A program made the translations under genes and the position numbers. This document shows positions 24,042 to 31,426 of a DNA stretch of 35,250 nt, in pieces (the stretch's first letter is position 1; each line of letters starts with the position of its first letter). Origin of the DNA: CAYUNT01 sp964446285 (lineage in GTDB: Bacteria; Sumerlaeota; Sumerlaeia; SLMS01; CAYUNT01); contig CAYUNT010000019.1 of the NCBI GenBank assembly GCA_964446285.1, forward strand, positions 1 to 35,250. Reading direction: 5' to 3'. Below the pieces are notes generated by a model. It was not told the DNA's origin. It made no database searches and was given only the letters and a program-made list of their open reading frames with translations.

Positions 24042-24146
24042 TTGACACCCCTCCAGGCGGGTTTATTTCATTCTTTGGTTGTAAGGAACCCTATCGACGC
24101 CTTTCTCTTTTTGTGAGAGAAAAGCAAGAAAGGGGTGAAACCCGCC
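24042..24146 (+). other. Possible promoter and long inverted repeat upstream of the DUF1573 gene
   Basis: TTGACA at 24042-24047 could be a -35, but the -10 that would go with it (near 24064) is poor. GGCGGGTTT (24056-24064) pairs exactly with AAACCCGCC (24138-24146). Inside are a GGTT/AACC stem (24077-24090) and a hairpin at 24099-24125 with stem TTTCTCT/AGAGAAA. This looks like a structured leader. If the TTGACA were the real -35, however, the first arm would not be transcribed. Confidence 0.35.
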
Positions 24147-24217
24147 GCCGCAGCAAATTGCACACAATTCTTCTTCTCAAGGTCCATCTGAAATTCGCTC
24201 CGAAGAGGAGATTCTTC

Positions 24218-26140
24218 ATGCGATTCCATTTTTGCGAATGCCTGTCTGCCCTTTTTCTTGTGCTCTTTCCGGCGCACATCGTATGCGGCGCGGACAACTC
24301 GTTGGACGCCCTGATTCGCGCCACACAGGCGCATGAGGACCTGATCGTATCGGGCAAAGGACAGTATTCCTATCAACAAGCGAGTAGATCGGGCAGCGAA
24401 GCGAGCACAACCAGGATCACGGGCGCTTGGTATTTGCATAAGAACCGGCTTCACCTTGCTCTTGAACGGACTATTGATGAACATGGCGCTGTGGATACTA
24501 GCCGCGAGGAATACGAATCCACCCGCGAACATACCTTGCATATCACCCACCATAAACGTTTGGCCAGCGCCTCGGCCCGTCCCAATCCAGGTGCGCCGCA
24601 TGACAATTTCCATTTACCCGGAATTAGGGAGTGCGATGTGTTTGGCAATGCGCTGCAGGAGCAAGTAAAAGGCCTTCAGGAAAATGGATATTCCATCCGC
24701 GTGGCGAACGTTCCAGGCAGTTCCACCATCGAATTGCAATACGAGCGTCCGCTTCCGACAGGAGGAAAAGGCGTCATCCGAATCGATCCCGCGCGGCAGT
24801 ATTCCTTGATTTCTGTGGAGTATTTGTCGGTCGTGCAGGACAAGCCCTATATCGAGCGCGCCAATGTGAAGATGCAATACATCGATCCTCCCGGCATCTG
24901 GTTTCCCCAGGAGGCGGATTATTATTATCAATGCATGGACACCACGATTTCCAGGCGCTGGACTTTTTCCGGCGTGGAATTGAACGTTCCCATCGCCGAA
25001 GAGGAATTAGCGGCGGTGCTGCCGGCCGGCTATCGGCTGACGGATGGCTACATGGGCGGCGGTTCGTATGTGACGTCGCGCGCGTTAAAACTGTCGGACA
25101 TTGTCACTGGCCAGGCAGCCGTTGCAGAAGGCAAAGCGAGGCCGCAAACCCAACTACCAACAGGAAATCTGGTGGAAATGCTCATGCCGTCCGCGCCCTC
25201 TTGCACTCCGGCGGTTGTCCGTGGAGAATCCCTTGAGATCGAAGAAACCACATACGATTTTGGCCCGGTGGAACCGATGCCGGGGCGGAAAATCTCACAC
25301 ACATTCACGCTGAAAAATGTGGGCGCGGCATCTGTGCATTTTATTCGCGTATATCAGTCGGACCTGAACTCTACCGCGTCTCTTGACCGCTCGGAGTTGC
25401 CGCCTGGCGAGTCGGTGCATTTGCTTTTTGAGATCGACCCTTCACGTCGCGGAATTCGGGGAAACGGCGTGTTTGATATCGTTGTTTATACGGACGATCC
25501 CAAACTTAAAGAGGCGGAATTTCAAGTGCGCGCGCGATTTCTTGCCCCTCTGGAATGCCAGCCGCGGGAAATCCGCCTGGGGCGCGTTAAAAAGGGAGAA
25601 ACCTTCCGCCGCATGGTGAGCATGACTGGCCTGGGACGCCTGGCGCTTTACGTGCGCGGGGGCCGCGCGAGCGCTCCGAATTTCCGTGTTCTGGAGATTC
25701 TTGAGCGTCCCCGCAATTACGAGACCAATCGAATGGCCATTTTGGAAATCAAAGCAGAAGGCGATGGATTTACTTCGGGAACTGTATGTTTTTACACAGA
25801 TGATCCGACGTTGAATGAGGCGTGCGTGACGATCTCCTACGACACCGCGCCGGAGCCTGTTGTTTTGGTGAAGCCCGCCAGCGTGTTCCTGAGCGCCAAT
25901 CCCAAGGGGCAGATCGAAGGTCCGCCGCGCGCCCGTTACAAGACTGCGCTCGATTGCTTGCGGCTTGAGGTCACCCAAGGCTCCGGCGGCAATAGCGGTG
26001 GCGCTGGCGGCGGGCAAAGCCTCTGCCGCTATGCCGTGGATGCCGACGCCCTGCGCAACCAGCCCTATGGATTGATCGGCTCCATTGAGGTCATCGATGC
26101 GGCGGGACAGCCCGTGGCCGCCGTATCTGTATTTCGATAA
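24218..26140 (+). CDS. Exported DUF1573-containing protein
   Basis: A 640-residue exported protein. The signal peptide is MRFHFCECLSALFLVLFPAH and on, with cleavage near CGA-DN. Residues about 26-330 form a beta-rich domain resembling LolA/outer-membrane lipoprotein carrier folds (SLDALIRATQAHEDLIVSGKG, in part), ending near the TDGYMGGGSYV turn. From about 345, TTYDFGPVEPMPGRKISHTF, ending in FTLKNVG, is a DUF1573 Ig-like repeat with the usual FDIVVYTDDPKL end. A second, related module follows (IRLGRVKKGETF, VCFYTDDPTLNE). DUF1573 proteins are periplasmic or surface proteins of unknown function. The ATG at 24218 is secured by AGAGGAG 7 nt upstream; the open frame before it lacks protein-like features. 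It is divergent from the reductase and convergent with the next gene. Confidence 0.82.
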   Translation: MRFHFCECLSALFLVLFPAHIVCGADNSLDALIRATQAHEDLIVSGKGQYSYQQASRSGSEASTTRITGAWYLHKNRLHLALERTIDEHGAVDTSREEYESTREHTLHITHHKRLASASARPNPGAPHDNFHLPGIRECDVFGNALQEQVKGLQENGYSIRVANVPGSSTIELQYERPLPTGGKGVIRIDPARQYSLISVEYLSVVQDKPYIERANVKMQYIDPPGIWFPQEADYYYQCMDTTISRRWTFSGVELNVPIAEEELAAVLPAGYRLTDGYMGGGSYVTSRALKLSDIVTGQAAVAEGKARPQTQLPTGNLVEMLMPSAPSCTPAVVRGESLEIEETTYDFGPVEPMPGRKISHTFTLKNVGAASVHFIRVYQSDLNSTASLDRSELPPGESVHLLFEIDPSRRGIRGNGVFDIVVYTDDPKLKEAEFQVRARFLAPLECQPREIRLGRVKKGETFRRMVSMTGLGRLALYVRGGRASAPNFRVLEILERPRNYETNRMAILEIKAEGDGFTSGTVCFYTDDPTLNEACVTISYDTAPEPVVLVKPASVFLSANPKGQIEGPPRARYKTALDCLRLEVTQGSGGNSGGAGGGQSLCRYAVDADALRNQPYGLIGSIEVIDAAGQPVAAVSVFR

Positions 26141-26243
26141 ATCCCAGTAGAACGTTAAAGTTCAACACGCGGCGAGATTAGAATTTAAGCCGCTGTTCCT
26201 CGATGCGCGTCTCGAACGGCCCGGCCTTCCAGGCGCCAAAAAT

Positions 26244-26284
26244 CCGATATTCCGATTCGGATTCCGATCCTGATCCCGATCCCG
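26244..26284. repeat. CCGATN hexanucleotide repeat
   Basis: About seven imperfect 6-bp units (CCGATA, CCGATT, CCGATC, TGATCC and so on) between two convergent genes. The surrounding gap 26141-26411 shows no supported gene. Read through, the repeat gives artefact peptides of alternating D/S/P or G/I. Confidence 0.75.
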
Positions 26285-26411
26285 AAGCGTTCGCGCCTGA
26301 TGCATTGCCCGTAATACCATCCCAAAGGCTTCCGATTCCGCTCTTGGGTTTCGTTGCCTTTGCCTTCGCAGGTATTTTCTGGCCGCGCCATGTGGCCGTG
26401 CAGGTGAAACC

Positions 26412-27914
26412 TCACCCATACTCGAAGGAGCCGGAGGCTGCCACTTCGCCGTCCATTTTGACTATTTTATACTGCGGCTCTTTGGGGCGGTCCCCATTGC
26501 CCTCTTTGGCGGAAAGAGGAATGCGCGACTTGTCGGCGCCCCCCATGCATCGCAAATCCGTAACGATCTCGCGTCCGGCGCCATAGGCGGTGAATTCGAT
26601 GCGGATTTCCGGAACCGCCGCGCCATTGGCGGCCTGCTGGCGCATCCATTCCGGGAGTTCGATCCTCGCACCATACGGCTCGCCCATCGGAAGCGAGGCC
26701 GGGGACGGCGATTTTCCGTCCGCGGCGACAACGGGGCTTTCGCACGAAGCGCTGGCCGCAAGCCGCCAAAGCGCGCCGCTTTCTTCCTTGCGAAGAATCA
26801 CATATTCCAGCAGGCGGTAGCGATCGGGCGGAACGCGGATTTCGCGTCCAGGCTGATACATCATCAGGCAATGCGTGGTGGATACAGAGGCGAGAGAAAT
26901 GCGATCAGTTTCCGCGCCGAGCGTCAGCGGAACAAAGGGCCCGTTCATGGGCGTGAGGAGGATTCGCGCCTCGGGCGTGCGGATGCTGACCTCGAACCAC
27001 TGGCCGCCGAGCAACATGCGGTCGCCGCAGGCCAGTCCATCGTAATAGGAAACAGGTTTTCCTTTTTCGGCCAGATAGAAAGTGTCCGAATCCGGGTAAA
27101 AGGGTTGCAGCCCCTCGCGATCCTTTATTTTTTCCGGGACGGCGGGGACATCATTAAAGCGGCCGTTGGCGTTTTTATCGCCCAGCCGCACCTGATACAC
27201 GCGCCCCCCCAAGGTAAATTCCCCATAGTAAGAGCACTCGGCATGGATGCTGGCGTTGCATTGCTGCTGGAACATCCGCTCGGACACCTTTTGGACCAAC
27301 GGCCCGCGCTTGTCATTCGGATCGAAGCCAAAGAAGTAAACATCCGGATGGAACCGGTAAGGAAGCGACGAACCGCCGAGTTCAATAAAGGTATCGATCG
27401 CGGGGAACTGACTGCGATAATAGAACTCGCTCGAATGATTGTAGTCATTCTCGATCGGCTTTTCGTCCGTCAGATCGCCGTTTCCGTTATTATCGAAGTA
27501 AAACCTTGTATAAAACTCATCCTGGGGCGAGCGCGCATCGAAAATGGCGAGGCGTTTTTTCTCGCCCAGTTGAATCCAAACGAAAATAGGCTGCGAGGCA
27601 TTCAGTTTGGGAAGCGTCCATTGCCCCGGCGGGCATTGCAGCATCTTTTCGATGCTCGCCATGCCGAAGGGGCGGAATCCTTCCCGATTCCCTTGGTGTC
27701 TTTCGTATCGGATAGGCGCTTCGATAGGCGCAGCGGCAGCGGCGCCAACGCCGGCAGGCGCGGCGGAGGGGGCAGGCGCGGCGGAGGGGGCAGGCGCGGG
27801 TGCCGATGCGGGCGCAGCCGACAGGCAGGATGGCAAGGCGGCGCCGAATGCAAGAGCGCTCCAAAGCGCTGCCGCCAAGGGCAAATTCCGCGTCTTCTGA
27901 TTCCGATTCGTCAC
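26412..27914 (-). CDS. Exported protein of unknown function with two Ca-binding-like loops
   Basis: A 500-residue protein. A signal peptide (hydrophobic segment about 11-28, ending near PSCLSAA) is followed by an Ala/Pro-rich linker (about 34-63) encoded by an 18-bp tandem repeat. The body is not a family I recognise. Two acidic loops match the calcium-loop pattern of EF-hand and thrombospondin-type repeats: DNNGNGDLTDE (141-151) and DKNANGRFND (246-255). Both lie in the form strand-FD.NGNG..D, seen from memory in exported proteins of Planctomycetes-like bacteria. Cys pairs are few. Start at 27914 is the first ATG before the signal peptide. It is convergent with the DUF1573 gene and divergent from lepB. 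A cell-surface or periplasmic role is inferred from the signal and linker. Confidence 0.75.
   Translation of the reverse strand: MTNRNQKTRNLPLAAALWSALAFGAALPSCLSAAPASAPAPAPSAAPAPSAAPAGVGAAAAAPIEAPIRYERHQGNREGFRPFGMASIEKMLQCPPGQWTLPKLNASQPIFVWIQLGEKKRLAIFDARSPQDEFYTRFYFDNNGNGDLTDEKPIENDYNHSSEFYYRSQFPAIDTFIELGGSSLPYRFHPDVYFFGFDPNDKRGPLVQKVSERMFQQQCNASIHAECSYYGEFTLGGRVYQVRLGDKNANGRFNDVPAVPEKIKDREGLQPFYPDSDTFYLAEKGKPVSYYDGLACGDRMLLGGQWFEVSIRTPEARILLTPMNGPFVPLTLGAETDRISLASVSTTHCLMMYQPGREIRVPPDRYRLLEYVILRKEESGALWRLAASASCESPVVAADGKSPSPASLPMGEPYGARIELPEWMRQQAANGAAVPEIRIEFTAYGAGREIVTDLRCMGGADKSRIPLSAKEGNGDRPKEPQYKIVKMDGEVAASGSFEYG
27753..27799. repeat. 18-bp in-frame tandem repeat encoding an Ala/Pro linker
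   Basis: GGCAGGCGCGGCGGAGGG at 27753-27770 and 27771-27788, then a partial third copy. On the coding strand it encodes PSAAPAPSAAPA just after the signal peptide. Confidence 0.9.
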
Positions 27915-28155
27915 GAGAAAATCCTGAGCGCGCCATTCCGCCCTTTAGGCCGATGGCTTCTTTTTTCTCCATGCAAACGCCAGCATGCGCAAGGATAATC
28001 CAGTTTGCGGACCGCAACTGGGTAGTGGGGCAAAGCAGGACGCAATTGGAGTTGCCGCGGCAGGAATCCGCTCATACCTTTTTGCGAGCAACCGGCGCGG
28101 ATGCATTCTTGCGCTTCGCTCCGGGCCGCTAATTCTCCCAGCGAAAGAGCGGGAC

Positions 28156-29154
28156 GTGTCGAAATCCTCTGAAAAGCATCGCTCCGCGAACGCCAGCGCG
28201 TCGCGCACATCGTCGCCCAGCGCCCCTTCGCAGGCTTCCCATTCGCCAAAGCCCTCCTCCTCAAAGGCGGAACGCGCGCGCGAGGAGCATCCGCCCATCA
28301 CGATGATGATGACTCTGCGCGGATGGATTGACGCCCTTGTCATCGCCTACATTCTCGCGATGTTCATCCGCACCTATGCCGTCGAACTTTTCAAAATTCC
28401 CACTGGTTCAATGACGCCGACGCTTGTTGGCGACGACGAGGCGCTCGAATACGATTACGACGGCGATGGCGAAAAGGACCTGATTCTGTTTAATCGCCCC
28501 AATACGCTTCATGTTTTTTTGCGTAAAAACGGCGAATACTCCGGCCAGTTGTATGCCTCGGGCGTGCCATATCCCTCCGCGCAGAGCCTTCGCACCCAGG
28601 CAGGCCCGCGCCATGATATGATCCTCGTCAACAAGTTCCTCTACTGGCTCCGCCCGCCCCAGCGAGGTGAAATTATTGTGTTCAAAGTTCCCAACCGCCC
28701 GGAACTTGACCGCTCGCCCGATCCGTCCATGCGCAATCCGTGGAACCCCAAAACCCCGATTTTTATCAAGCGATGCATCGGACTTCCGGGAGACCGGCTT
28801 GATGTGGCGCCGCCCACAATCCTGGAGGCGCTCCCCGGAGAACCGGGCCACATCGGGCGCATCCCCGCGCGCGAATACCACATCAAGGCAACCGCCGCGA
28901 GCGTGAACGGCCAGGTGCTGACGCAACCCCCTGTAATGAAGCGCGTCATGCATTTCCCATTCGGTTTCGGACCCTGGAACCTGATTCTGCCCGCGCAAAG
29001 TTATAAGGTTCCCGAGGGGCAGATTTTCATGATGGGCGATAATTCCTCGAACTCGACCGACAGTCGCGCATGGGGTGGTGTTCCTCTCGAAAATGTGCGC
29101 GGGCGAGCCATTTTGCGTTACTATCCCTTCTCGAAAATTTCTTTTTTACAGTAA
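28156..29154 (+). CDS. lepB: Signal peptidase I
   Basis: Inner-membrane leader peptidase that removes signal peptides from exported proteins. A membrane segment (WIDALVIAYILAMFI) precedes box B with the catalytic Ser (KIPTGSMTPTLVG, Ser near residue 85). The general base Lys is in FIKRCIGLPGDRL (near 205), and box E is GDNSSNSTDSRAWG. Between boxes B and D is an insert of about 50 residues containing EYDYDGDGEKD, which resembles a calcium-binding loop. The N-terminal 45 residues are Ser/Ala/Pro rich and cytoplasmic. Start is uncertain: I give the GTG at 28156; ATG at 28303, just before the membrane segment, and ATG at 27985 are alternatives. Length is 332 aa with the chosen start. The gene is divergent from the exported unknown protein. 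Confidence 0.92.
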   Translation: MSKSSEKHRSANASASRTSSPSAPSQASHSPKPSSSKAERAREEHPPITMMMTLRGWIDALVIAYILAMFIRTYAVELFKIPTGSMTPTLVGDDEALEYDYDGDGEKDLILFNRPNTLHVFLRKNGEYSGQLYASGVPYPSAQSLRTQAGPRHDMILVNKFLYWLRPPQRGEIIVFKVPNRPELDRSPDPSMRNPWNPKTPIFIKRCIGLPGDRLDVAPPTILEALPGEPGHIGRIPAREYHIKATAASVNGQVLTQPPVMKRVMHFPFGFGPWNLILPAQSYKVPEGQIFMMGDNSSNSTDSRAWGGVPLENVRGRAILRYYPFSKISFLQ

Positions 29155-29197
29155 CGAAAAAGTAAATGGGCGCGGCCGCGCGCAACGATCAATAGAC

Positions 29198-29254
29198 AAA
29201 AAAATCCATCCGGAATCCAGTCCCCTTGCAGGACAGACCAGATTCCGAATGGAT
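29198..29254 (-). terminator. Hairpin with T-run on the minus strand
   Basis: ATCCATCCGGAATC (29204-29217) pairs with GATTCCGAATGGAT (29241-29254) except for one mismatch; GTCC/GGAC can pair in the loop. Read on the minus strand the stem is followed by seven T (29198-29204), so it would end leftward transcription. It lies about 260 bp beyond the cspA stop. The rest of 29155-29511 shows no gene; a TTTTTGCG/CGCAAAAA inverted repeat lies at 29416-29437. Confidence 0.6.
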
Positions 29255-29511
29255 AGGGTGGATTTATTCGTTTGGCGTTTTTTGCGGCGGAGGTGCGATT
29301 GATCGCGCCAAAATCTCACCCCGCCGAGCAATCAAGGCGCAAGACAAAGCCGGCGCGCAGAATGCTCCCCGCAAGACAGGGGGCTGGCCATCCTATGCCA
29401 CAAACCCCCAGTCGATTTTTGCGAATTTCCGCAAAAACCTAACGCTTGAACTATGCTATGCGCAGGCACCCCCAGGCGGGATAAGGTCCCCGCGCGGCCT
29501 GAACCGCGAAA

Positions 29512-29715
29512 TTAGCAGGGTTTGACTTTGGTAGCCTCGGGGCCTTTGCGGCCCTGCCCCGGTTCATACTGAACCCTCTGCCCCTCGCGCAGTGTGCGGA
29601 ATCCATCGGACATAATGTTTGAATGATGGACAAACAGGTCCTTTCCGCCGCCGTCAGGCGTAATGAATCCATAGCCCTTTTGATCGCTAAACCATTTTAC
29701 AGTGCCAGTTTCCAA
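29512..29715 (-). CDS. cspA: Cold-shock domain protein
   Basis: A 67-residue OB-fold protein that binds single-stranded RNA and DNA and acts as an RNA chaperone. It has both RNA-binding motifs: KGYGFI (RNP1-like) and DLFVHHSNI (RNP2-like), after the usual TGTVKWF start. The C-terminus carries EGQRVQYEPGQGRKGPEATKV. The start is a TTG at 29715, where AAGGAG lies 8 nt upstream; no ATG is available in frame. This is an unusual start with a strong ribosome site. The gap to the next gene upstream (29716-30072) is long and contains inverted repeats, as expected for a structured cold-shock leader. The gene appears to be transcribed alone. Confidence 0.95.
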   Translation of the reverse strand: METGTVKWFSDQKGYGFITPDGGGKDLFVHHSNIMSDGFRTLREGQRVQYEPGQGRKGPEATKVKPC

Positions 29716-29841
29716 CGTCGCTGCTCCTTGACCGCTTCCCCGCTGGGAGAAGGCGGAAAATATCCCCTCGTCTTAGACCTACGAACCAGCCCCGAGGGTA
29801 ATCAGGCTGCATCGTGTAACGAATGTATCTTCAAGAAAGCG

Positions 29842-29928
29842 TTCCCCGCGTCAACTGAAGATTCATTTTTCATCGCGGCGTGCGAACGCTCGCAAATCGT
29901 GATCCTGTATGAGAGTTGACGCGAAGAA
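29842..29928. other. Long inverted repeat upstream of cspA
   Basis: CGCGTCAACT (29847-29856) and AGTTGACGCG (29914-29923) are exact inverted copies, extended by TTC/GAA beyond a 2-nt mismatch. Inside is a perfect TGCGA-ACGC-TCGCA hairpin (29881-29894). It lies in the gap that must hold the cspA promoter and leader. The minus-strand TTGACG could also serve as a -35, but its -10 is weak. The rest of 29716-30072 shows no gene. Confidence 0.45.
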
Positions 29929-30072
29929 GATGCAAGCAGCAGAACGCGGGCGCAAACGTCATTCGCCATCGTCTTGGCGGTTCCGCGGCGAGGCGCAACC
30001 CAGGAGGTATCTATCCCGTCCATAAGGTCCTTTTTGCCCCAATGGTCTTTTTATCCTTTGTTTTCCCGCGGA

Positions 30073-31119
30073 TTATTCCAACGACTCGCGAAGAACACGC
30101 GCATTGCGCAACAGCCAGTGTTCGTATGTGTCGAACGGAGGTTTGCCTCCAATCGGATCGAGAACCGCCAGGCGGACATGCGCGGCTTCGGCGAGCACCT
30201 CGGCCGGGCGGCGCGGCAATTGAGGTTCGGTAAAAATGGCCTTTGCCCCCGTTTTTTCTATGCGCGCAACGAGCATTGCCAACTCCTTCGGCGACGGCTC
30301 CTTGCCGGGCGAGGAGGAAATCACCCCGGCATAGTCCAATTCGTAGCGCCGCAGCATATACGCAAACGACGGATGAAATAAAAACACGGGGCGTCCGCGC
30401 ACGGGAGTGAGGATGGCGCGCGCTTCTTTGTCGATGGCATCAAGCCGGGCGGCAAAACGATCTGCATTGGCCTGATACTCCGCGCGTGCGGCGGAGTCCA
30501 ACTCGCCAAGCGTCTTCGCCAGCGACGGCAGAATCGCCCGCACAGCGAGCGGATCGGTCCAGAAATGCGGATCGTCCACTTCGCCGTCCAGCTCATTTTC
30601 GCCTATTTCGCGAGCAGCGCCGGCATGGGCGTGGTCATTGCCGCCGTGCTGATCGTGAAAATCCGCGAAACGAAGGCGCTCGCCCAGGGGAAGCCAGTCC
30701 AATACTTCGTAACAATGCGCCCCGGGCGGAGGCAGCTGCGCGGCCCAGGCATCCAGCGCAGGCGACACGTAGAACAACGCCAGGCTGTTTTGGACAGTGC
30801 GGATGTCCGAAGGGCGAGGCTCGTAGATGTGTGGCGAGGCATTGGGCGGAAGAAGAACTTGGACCTCGGCGCGTTCGCCGGCCACCTCGCGCAAGATCAT
30901 GCCGAGCGGCGCGATTGTGGCGGTAAAGACCGGACGCTGGGCCTTCGCTTTATCCTCCGAACCAGAAGCGGCGGCGGCAGTGCCAACAGGGCCGGCAGCC
31001 CTCTCTTTTGTTTTTGAATCGCGATCCGAATGGCATCCCGTTGCGCAGCATAGAAGCAACAGAACCGCCACTGCAATTGCGGCAAGGGCGCGGCGTTTCC
31101 AATTCTCCTCCCCTGCCAC
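30073..31119 (-). CDS. znuA: Zinc ABC transporter substrate-binding lipoprotein, ZnuA type
   Basis: Periplasmic metal-binding protein of the cluster A-I family that delivers Zn (or Mn) to an ABC importer. A hydrophobic signal segment ends in CCATGC, a likely lipobox. Zn ligands are visible: NASPHIYEPRPSD, a His-rich loop DFHDQHGGNDHAHAG (typical of Zn rather than Mn proteins), DPHFWTDP, FHPSFAYMLRRYEL, and the last Asp in LAVLDPIGG. Start is uncertain. The frame continues to 31638, but that part translates repeats (for example SHSSHRSHSSH) and is not family-like. I give the GTG at 31119, about 12 residues before the hydrophobic core. Length is 348 aa. ZnuB and ZnuC are not in the window. A Fur/Zur-like palindrome lies 234 bp upstream. 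Confidence 0.85.
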   Translation of the reverse strand: MAGEENWKRRALAAIAVAVLLLLCCATGCHSDRDSKTKERAAGPVGTAAAASGSEDKAKAQRPVFTATIAPLGMILREVAGERAEVQVLLPPNASPHIYEPRPSDIRTVQNSLALFYVSPALDAWAAQLPPPGAHCYEVLDWLPLGERLRFADFHDQHGGNDHAHAGAAREIGENELDGEVDDPHFWTDPLAVRAILPSLAKTLGELDSAARAEYQANADRFAARLDAIDKEARAILTPVRGRPVFLFHPSFAYMLRRYELDYAGVISSSPGKEPSPKELAMLVARIEKTGAKAIFTEPQLPRRPAEVLAEAAHVRLAVLDPIGGKPPFDTYEHWLLRNARVLRESLE

Positions 31120-31131
31120 CGCTTCACAGAC

Positions 31132-31166
31132 ATGGGACGAATGGGACCTATGGGACGAATGAGACG
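31132..31166 (-). repeat. GGACCTATG-type repeat block, first half of an inverted pair
   Basis: GGGACGAATGGGACCTATGG and further units. It faces an inverted block at 31211-31255. The two could pair across a 44-base loop in the znuA leader. Confidence 0.7.
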
Positions 31167-31210
31167 TGTGCCCCTGAAAGTGTGCATGGCTATGTGATCG
31201 ATTTTCTGTG

Positions 31211-31255
31211 AGTCCCATTCGTCTCATAGGTCCCATAGGTCTCATAAGTCTCATC
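31211..31255 (+). repeat. GGACCTATG-type repeat block, second half of an inverted pair
   Basis: It reads GTCCCATTCGTCTCATAGGT and on: the reverse complement orientation of the block at 31132-31166, with two mismatches over the best 23 bases. Confidence 0.7.
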
Positions 31256-31352
31256 CGCGATAGATGAAAGCCGCTGGCCCGGCACAACCCCCTCGCCCAC
31301 ATCAACAACCAGGCTTTGGCGCGCTCAACCTGCCCCTCCCAAGAGACACTTA

Positions 31353-31370
31353 ATGATAATACATTATCAT
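31353..31370. promoter_or_regulatory. Fur/Zur-like operator upstream of znuA
   Basis: ATGATAAT-AC-ATTATCAT is a perfect 8-2-8 palindrome, A+T rich within GC-rich surroundings. It is close in form to Fur-family boxes (GATAATGATAATCATTATC). CACTT and AAGTG flank it as a second inverted pair. It lies between the VWA gene and znuA on the side expected for the znuA promoter. A zinc regulator (Zur) is the natural candidate, given the ZnuA-type gene it precedes. Confidence 0.65.
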
Positions 31371-31426
31371 CTAGCAAGTGGATTTTCCGCGCGGGGCACA
31401 AGGGAAGCGGAATGCGGCCGCGCGTC

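Noticed and set aside
29289..29331. Possible tRNA or small RNA around GGTGCGATTGATCGCGCC
   Set aside because: It folds as one hairpin but lacks the T-loop sequence and the clover-leaf arms of a tRNA, and no promoter or terminator frames it as a small RNA.
29416..29437. TTTTTGCG/CGCAAAAA inverted repeat as a terminator
   Set aside because: The T-run precedes and the A-run follows the stem on both strands, opposite to an intrinsic terminator; the stem core is only three G/C pairs.
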